Positions 5,957 through 8,677 of a DNA stretch of 8,677 nucleotides are shown here, in pieces. Both the position numbers and the translations under genes were made by a program. The stretch comes from Spirochaetaceae bacterium. Lineage in GTDB: Bacteria > Spirochaetota > Spirochaetia > Treponematales > Breznakiellaceae. The stretch's first letter is position 1. Every line of letters begins with the position of its first letter. The stretch covers positions 1 through 8,677 of the forward strand of contig JAITNO010000026.1 of assembly GCA_031290405.1 (NCBI GenBank). The letters are read 5' to 3'. The notes under the pieces are model-generated. The model had not been told where the DNA came from, did not search any database, and saw only the letters and a program-made list of their open reading frames with translations.

Positions 5957-5995
5957 CGTCGGTCCTTTCATGTTTCCATGTTAATCAACGTTTCC

Positions 5996-6544
5996 TTAGG
6001 CAAAATCCCTGAACAGTTTCTTGAGGTACTTGAGGGTGATGACCTTGTCTAAAGGAATCTCCACTTTTTTTACGAAGGGGAATTCGGTCATGTCAAGGAT
6101 CCACTGTGCTTTTTCTTCAATGGGGTCGGCGTAACGGGGATGGGTTACGGGCAGTTTTGCCGTGTCCTTGTCGTTGTGGAAAAACGAGACAAAAAACCAG
6201 TGGCTGGCAAAGCGCCTTTCATATTCGTTGGCGGCGAGTTTGAGGCCGCCGATGACCGACATCTGCGACTTGGCGAAAACCAAAGTCCGCATCGGGTCGG
6301 CAAACAACTTCTGCATTTCCTCATTGAAGATGACGGAGGCCGACTCGGAGGTGATGCTTTTGGGGTCGTCTACGTACTTCTCCATGTAATAAAGCCGGTC
6401 GCTGTTAAACCGGTAGAGGTGTTCTTCCAAGTCTTTGCCAAACTCGAAAGAGCTTACATCGTTGTCCAGAATGAAAAAATAATGCGGCCGCGTGTTCTTG
6501 CGGGGCGGCAGCTTGATTTGGGTTAATAGATAATTGGTCGTTAT
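5996..6544 (-). CDS. Unrecognised protein, about 182 aa, apparent ATA start
   Basis: The minimal frame starts at TTG 6428-6430 (144 residues), but protein-like sequence continues upstream in the same frame: TTNYLLTQIKLPPRKNTRPH, then YFFILDNDVSSFEFGKDLEE. A strong ribosome site AAAGGAGG (6549-6556) precedes codons ATA ACG ACC, and the ATA overlaps the previous gene's TAA as ATAA, exactly where an ATGA junction would normally lie. I therefore place the start at ATA 6542-6544, giving 182 codons. The protein is rich in aromatic residues, with no signal peptide, membrane segment or catalytic motif that I recognise; notable segments are FAKSQMSVIGGLKLAANEYE and FASHWFFVSFFHNDKD. It follows the 254-residue gene with overlap and ends 40 bases before the disrupted AT-rich gene. 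The two proteins probably work together. If ATA does not initiate, the gene may be translated poorly or only from the TTG. Confidence 0.65.
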   Translation of the reverse strand: MTTNYLLTQIKLPPRKNTRPHYFFILDNDVSSFEFGKDLEEHLYRFNSDRLYYMEKYVDDPKSITSESASVIFNEEMQKLFADPMRTLVFAKSQMSVIGGLKLAANEYERRFASHWFFVSFFHNDKDTAKLPVTHPRYADPIEEKAQWILDMTEFPFVKKVEIPLDKVITLKYLKKLFRDFA

Positions 6545-6556
6545 GTCTCCTCCTTT
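6541..6556 (-). promoter_or_regulatory. Ribosome site and ATAA junction deciding an unusual start
   Basis: Reading the minus strand, AAAGGAGG is followed by AGAC and then ATAA. TAA ends the upstream 254-codon gene and the overlapping ATA opens the downstream frame. A single G in place of the third A would restore a textbook ATGA overlap. No ATG, GTG or TTG lies within normal distance of this ribosome site in the downstream frame; ACG is the next codon. Confidence 0.55.
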
Positions 6557-7305
6557 TCGCTTGGAGGCTTGCGGTTTTCTTTCTTTATCTCTTCGCGTAT
6601 TTCCTGGGCTCCTCTCGCAAAGCCCCGTTCACAGCGGCGCACGGCATTGCCGAGCCATTTCCGGCGATCGCGGCTGTCCGGCAGGTGCGGGTTTTCTTTG
6701 TCGACGAGGCCCCACAGGTATTCGTCGTTCAGGACAAAGCCGTAGGGGATGTCAACAAAATGATAGACGGAGTAGAGGCGTCCGATGTGTTCTTTATACC
6801 AATTCCTCCAGCCGAGGCTGTTCTCGGGAGGGCGGCTGCTGTTCATATAGATGGTGTCTTCGTCGTCGTGGGAAAAAACAACGCAATAAAAATAAAGGCC
6901 GGGGTAATCCTTTTGCACTTGTTCCACCGAGGCGGAGATCCTGTCGGCGATGGGGAATGAAAAGTCGCAGATCAGTATGCGGTCTTCGGAATTGATAAAG
7001 TCTTCAAAGCACGCCCCAAACGCCTTGACGTACTCATCGGTCATGATGATTTTCCTGCCGCCTTTCTCCAGGCCCAGACGGGCTTCCCAACTGTCCTCGT
7101 CCTCTTCTTCGTCCTCGGCCTCGTCCTCTTCTGCCCGCTTCTGTTCCAAAGCGTCCCATTCTTCGTCGCTCAACCCTTCTTCTTCCTGAGAACGCATTTT
7201 ACTCTGAACGGCGAAGTCGTCAAGAAAGGCTATTTTTGTAAGGCTGCCTTCCCTGGCAAAGTTAAATTGACATAGACTGTGTTGCAGGATGACGATGAAG
7301 TCCAT
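6541..7305 (-). CDS. Unrecognised 254-aa protein with acidic low-complexity region
   Basis: I do not recognise this protein. Residues 1-37 (MDFIVILQHSLCQFNFAREG onward) precede a highly acidic, glutamate/aspartate-rich stretch at about 40-72 (AEEDEAEDEEEDED at 58-71), then a folded-looking part: KIIMTDEYVKAFGACFEDFI, RILICDFSFPIADRISASVE, YPGLYFYCVVFSHDDEDTIY, HIGRLYSVYHFVDIPYGFVL and a basic tail with REEIKKENRKPPSEKEET. There is no signal peptide or obvious transmembrane helix, so it is probably cytoplasmic. ATG at 7303-7305 lies 12 bases after the yebC stop and has little ribosome-site sequence; a start near residue 37 (MRSQEEE) is possible. It is likely cotranscribed with yebC and overlaps the start of the next gene by four bases. 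The acidic block looks like a flexible linker between two regions. Confidence 0.75.
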   Translation of the reverse strand: MDFIVILQHSLCQFNFAREGSLTKIAFLDDFAVQSKMRSQEEEGLSDEEWDALEQKRAEEDEAEDEEEDEDSWEARLGLEKGGRKIIMTDEYVKAFGACFEDFINSEDRILICDFSFPIADRISASVEQVQKDYPGLYFYCVVFSHDDEDTIYMNSSRPPENSLGWRNWYKEHIGRLYSVYHFVDIPYGFVLNDEYLWGLVDKENPHLPDSRDRRKWLGNAVRRCERGFARGAQEIREEIKKENRKPPSEKEET

Positions 7306-7317
7306 AGTCCGGGCCGT

Positions 7318-8052
7318 TTACTCTTCGTAGTCGTCGGGTACGTCGATATTCGTGTAGACGTTCTGCACGTCGTCGGTTTCTTCGAGCTTGTCGACGAGGC
7401 GAAGCACCTTTCCCGTTGCATCTTTGTCGAGGGTTACCGGCGCTTCGGGGGCCATGCTGATTTCGGCGCCGGTCGTCTCGAAGCCTTTTGCCTCGAGCGC
7501 CTGCGCCACAGACTCAAAGTCTTCGGGGGCGCTGGTAACTTCGATAACGCCGTCCGAGAGGGCGACGTCTTCCGCGCCGCCGTCGAGGGCGGCCTCCATC
7601 ACCTGGTCTTCGGTGTATTTCTCACCGTCCAGCGTGATGACGCCTTTGCGGGTAAGGAGGCGGGAGACCGAGCCTGATTTGGCCAGTTCGCCGCCGGCGC
7701 GGACGATGAGGTTCCGCACGTCGGCTGCGGCGCGGTTTCTGTTGTCGGTGAGCACCTCGATGAGTATTGCGGCCTCGCCGAGCCGCGCCTCGTAGGTAAG
7801 CTCTTCGTAATTGACGCCGGCGAGTTCGCCGGTGCCCTTCTTGATTGCCCTGTCGATGTTGTCTTTCGGCATATTGGCGCCGCGCGCCTTGATGATTGCC
7901 GTGCGGAGGCGGGGGTTCCCCTCCGCGTCGCCGCCGCCCATCCGCGCGGCTATCGAGATTTCCTTAATCAATTTGGTAAAGAGGTTGCCCCTCTGCGCGT
8001 CGGCGGCGCCCTTGGCTCGTTTGATTTTTGCCCATTTGCTGTGTCCGGACAT
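7318..8052 (-). CDS. yebC: YebC/PmpR family protein
   Basis: A 244-residue member of the YebC/TACO1 family, normal in length. The N-terminus MSGHSKWAKIKRAKGAADAQ, then RGNLFTKLIKEI, is the family hallmark, followed by NPRLRTAIIKARGANMPKDN and the YEARLGEAAILIEVLTDNRN strand region. The acidic C-terminus DDVQNVYTNIDVPDDYEE is also typical. Members were long annotated as DNA-binding regulators; later work assigns several a ribosome-associated role in translating difficult, proline-rich stretches. AAGGAG stands 5 bases before ATG. A promoter at 8117-8145 and a 5' hairpin lie upstream. Many bacteria have yebC next to ruvC; that is not the case here. It leads a probable operon with two unrecognised genes. 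Confidence 0.95.
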   Translation of the reverse strand: MSGHSKWAKIKRAKGAADAQRGNLFTKLIKEISIAARMGGGDAEGNPRLRTAIIKARGANMPKDNIDRAIKKGTGELAGVNYEELTYEARLGEAAILIEVLTDNRNRAAADVRNLIVRAGGELAKSGSVSRLLTRKGVITLDGEKYTEDQVMEAALDGGAEDVALSDGVIEVTSAPEDFESVAQALEAKGFETTGAEISMAPEAPVTLDKDATGKVLRLVDKLEETDDVQNVYTNIDVPDDYEE

Positions 8053-8082
8053 AGATGCTCCTTATAAAGTACGATAGTTTTC

Positions 8083-8113
8083 TGATTGTTGCCGCCTTAT
8101 GGCGGAACAATCA
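8083..8113 (-). promoter_or_regulatory. Hairpin at the 5' end of the yebC transcript
   Basis: TGATTGTT-GCCGCC-TTAT-GGCGG-AACAATCA (plus-strand reading) forms a 13-pair stem with one bulged base. It begins almost exactly where the transcript from the promoter at 8117-8145 should start, so the yebC mRNA would carry a 5' terminal stem-loop, which commonly slows mRNA decay. No T run follows on either strand, so it is not a rho-independent terminator. Confidence 0.6.
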
Positions 8114-8116
8114 CTA

Positions 8117-8145
8117 CTTCTATGGCAATTTCTGAAATTTGTCAA
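8117..8145 (-). promoter_or_regulatory. yebC: Probable yebC promoter
   Basis: Perfect TTGACA (8140-8145) and TAGAAG (8117-8122, four of six consensus bases) are separated by 17 bases. The spacer contains the odd-centred palindrome AATTTCAGAAATT, a possible operator. The predicted start near 8110 leaves a leader of about 58 bases before the yebC ATG. Confidence 0.5.
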
Positions 8146-8146
8146 G

Positions 8147-8283
8147 GGAGAGCCGCCCGCCGTGGAGAGCCGCCCGCTCTTCCGCACCCTGCCTTTCCAC
8201 AGCGCCTCCAACATCCGCCGCTGTTCGCAGGTGAAATGGCTTCCCTTCCCGCCGCTTTCCAGTGTACTCTTTTTTCGTCCCAT
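8147..8283 (-). pseudogene. Possible N-terminal remnant of an IS30-family transposase
   Basis: From ATG at 8281-8283 the reading MGRKKSTLESGGKGSHFTCE then QRRMLEALWKGRVRK resembles the start of IS30-type transposases (RKK, H-F/L-T-x-E-x-R, then a helix leading to the HTH). Similarity fades after about 35 residues, and the rest of the transposase, including the DDE catalytic core, is absent. A 14-base sequence, GGAGAGCCGCCCGC, is directly duplicated 17 bases apart at 8147-8160 and 8164-8177; 17 is not a multiple of three, so the duplication shifts the frame. GGGAGTG upstream could be its ribosome site. The yebC promoter lies immediately beyond the remnant. The family call is tentative. Confidence 0.4.
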
Positions 8284-8440
8284 GGCTCACTCCCAATGAG
8301 GAGCGCGTTAAGGCTGTTCTGGACTTGAGCCGCGAGGTGGAACTGAGGACGGCTGACGATGAGTAGTTGGCTATAACTGGAGAGCCTCGCGCGGCGCCGT
8401 AGGCCGCTACACCCCTCCCAGCCCCCCTTGCACTTCCCTC

Positions 8441-8469
8441 TTGACAAAAATAAAACCCCATGCGACAAT
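8441..8469 (+). promoter_or_regulatory. Candidate rightward promoter facing the tandem repeat
   Basis: Perfect TTGACA (8441-8446), a 17-base A-rich spacer, and GACAAT (8464-8469, four of six consensus bases). Transcription would start near 8476 and run through the C/G run and the 8-bp repeat. No plausible coding target follows within the window. Confidence 0.4.
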
Positions 8470-8516
8470 GGATGGCATGATAAACAGGGACTGTATGACC
8501 TTAGCTCTTGACTCTT

Positions 8517-8530
8517 CGCGCGCGCGCGCG
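8517..8530. repeat. Alternating CG run
   Basis: Fourteen bases of strictly alternating C and G, a sequence type prone to Z-DNA formation and slippage. It lies 18 bases from the 8-bp tandem repeat. Confidence 0.8.
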
Positions 8531-8548
8531 AGGGGACGATGGGCCGAA

Positions 8549-8642
8549 CGAACGTACGAACGTACGAACGTACGAACGTACGAACGTACGAACGTACGAA
8601 CGTACGAACGTACGAACGTACGAACGTACGAACGTACGAACG
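8549..8642. repeat. Perfect 8-bp tandem repeat, unit CGAACGTA, about 11.75 copies
   Basis: Ninety-four bases with exact period 8 and no substitutions. The junctions create a CGTACG palindrome in every unit. The array begins about seven bases downstream of the predicted start of the leftward promoter at 8645-8672. Perfect copies indicate recent expansion by slippage, so copy number probably varies between cells or strains. Reading frames through it give TYERTNVR repeats, with no sign of being translated. Confidence 0.95.
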
Positions 8643-8644
8643 CG

Positions 8645-8672
8645 ATTATACTGGGCTAGAAAACACTGTCAA
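8645..8672 (-). promoter_or_regulatory. Consensus sigma-70 promoter firing into the tandem repeat
   Basis: Minus-strand TTGACA (8667-8672), a 16-base spacer and TATAAT (8645-8650): both hexamers are perfect. The start should fall near 8638, inside the repeat. The first gene-like object downstream is the transposase remnant over 350 bases away, and yebC, with its own promoter, lies about 590 bases away, so a short non-coding transcript is a reasonable alternative product. Confidence 0.7.
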
Positions 8673-8677
8673 GCCCC

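Larger units (their letters stand above)
8284..8548. other. Non-coding stretch with few recognisable elements
   Basis: No convincing gene on either strand. Reading frames here lack family resemblance and good ribosome sites. It holds the plus-strand promoter candidate at 8441-8469, a T-rich tract TTTTATTTTT (minus-strand reading, about 8446-8455) after a weak CCAT/ATGG stem, and an alternating C/G run at 8517-8530. From 8284 to 8440 I see nothing identifiable. Confidence 0.5.

Noticed and set aside
8549..8642. Possible CRISPR array
   Set aside because: The units are 8 bases, head to tail with no spacers, and there are no cas genes.
8441..8659. A plus-strand frame with TYERTNVR repeats that could be read as a repeat protein
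   Set aside because: The repetition is a direct consequence of the 8-bp DNA array (24 bases equal 8 codons). There is no suitable ribosome site, and the frame begins within the -35 box of a promoter candidate.
1..8677. tRNA, rRNA and riboswitch genes
   Set aside because: No cloverleaf, CCA-ended arm or conserved rRNA or riboswitch core was seen by eye. A covariance-model scan (tRNAscan-SE, Rfam) would be decisive.

Overview
The window looks like a piece of a GC-rich spirochaete chromosome, most plausibly a nitrogen-fixing Treponema-type organism (termite-gut treponemes are the known diazotrophic spirochaetes). The main clue is a protein at 922-2508 that matches the spiro-SPASM radical SAM family, which as I recall it is restricted to Spirochaetes. 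It sits beside a NifH of the group III (anaerobe) type and a NifB-NifX fusion. The taxon is an inference; no rRNA or other phylogenetic marker is present. Every convincing gene lies on the minus strand, so the reading order below runs from high to low coordinates.

Right end (about 8053-8677): a non-coding region with a perfect 8-bp tandem repeat (unit CGAACGTA, nearly 12 copies), an alternating C/G run, a near-consensus sigma-70 promoter firing leftward into the repeat, a weaker promoter firing rightward toward it, a probable decayed IS30-type transposase fragment, and the promoter and 5' hairpin of yebC.

yebC unit (5996-8052): yebC, then two unrecognised proteins (254 aa and about 182 aa) packed closely enough to be one operon. 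The last of these appears to start at a non-canonical ATA codon placed where an ATGA overlap would be expected.

AT-rich interval (about 5400-5990): a low-GC gene, probably broken, with an in-frame TAA and a 3' end that runs into a GGGGACAGACACC-type hairpin repeat. It separates the yebC unit from the nif operon.

nif operon (below 5454): a good promoter (TTGACT-17-TATAAA) overlapped by an inverted repeat drives two tandem YezD/DUF2292 small genes, nifB, nifH, spiro-SPASM and a family 2-like glycosyltransferase cut by the left edge. The first YezD gene is too short to appear in a normal ORF scan. The second carries an in-frame insertion of a multi-hairpin palindromic element. NifB makes the Fe-S precursor (NifB-co) for nitrogenase cofactors and NifH is the reductase; the catalytic genes nifDK and the scaffold genes nifEN are not in the window. 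The spiro-SPASM and glycosyltransferase genes probably serve a cell-surface or modification pathway and may be only transcriptional neighbours of nif.

Most notable points: the in-frame palindromic element in yezD2; a duplicated double hairpin with compensatory stem changes at the nifB-nifH junction; the apparent ATA start; the repeat array between convergent promoters; and a compact yezD-yezD-nifB-nifH operon without nifDK.
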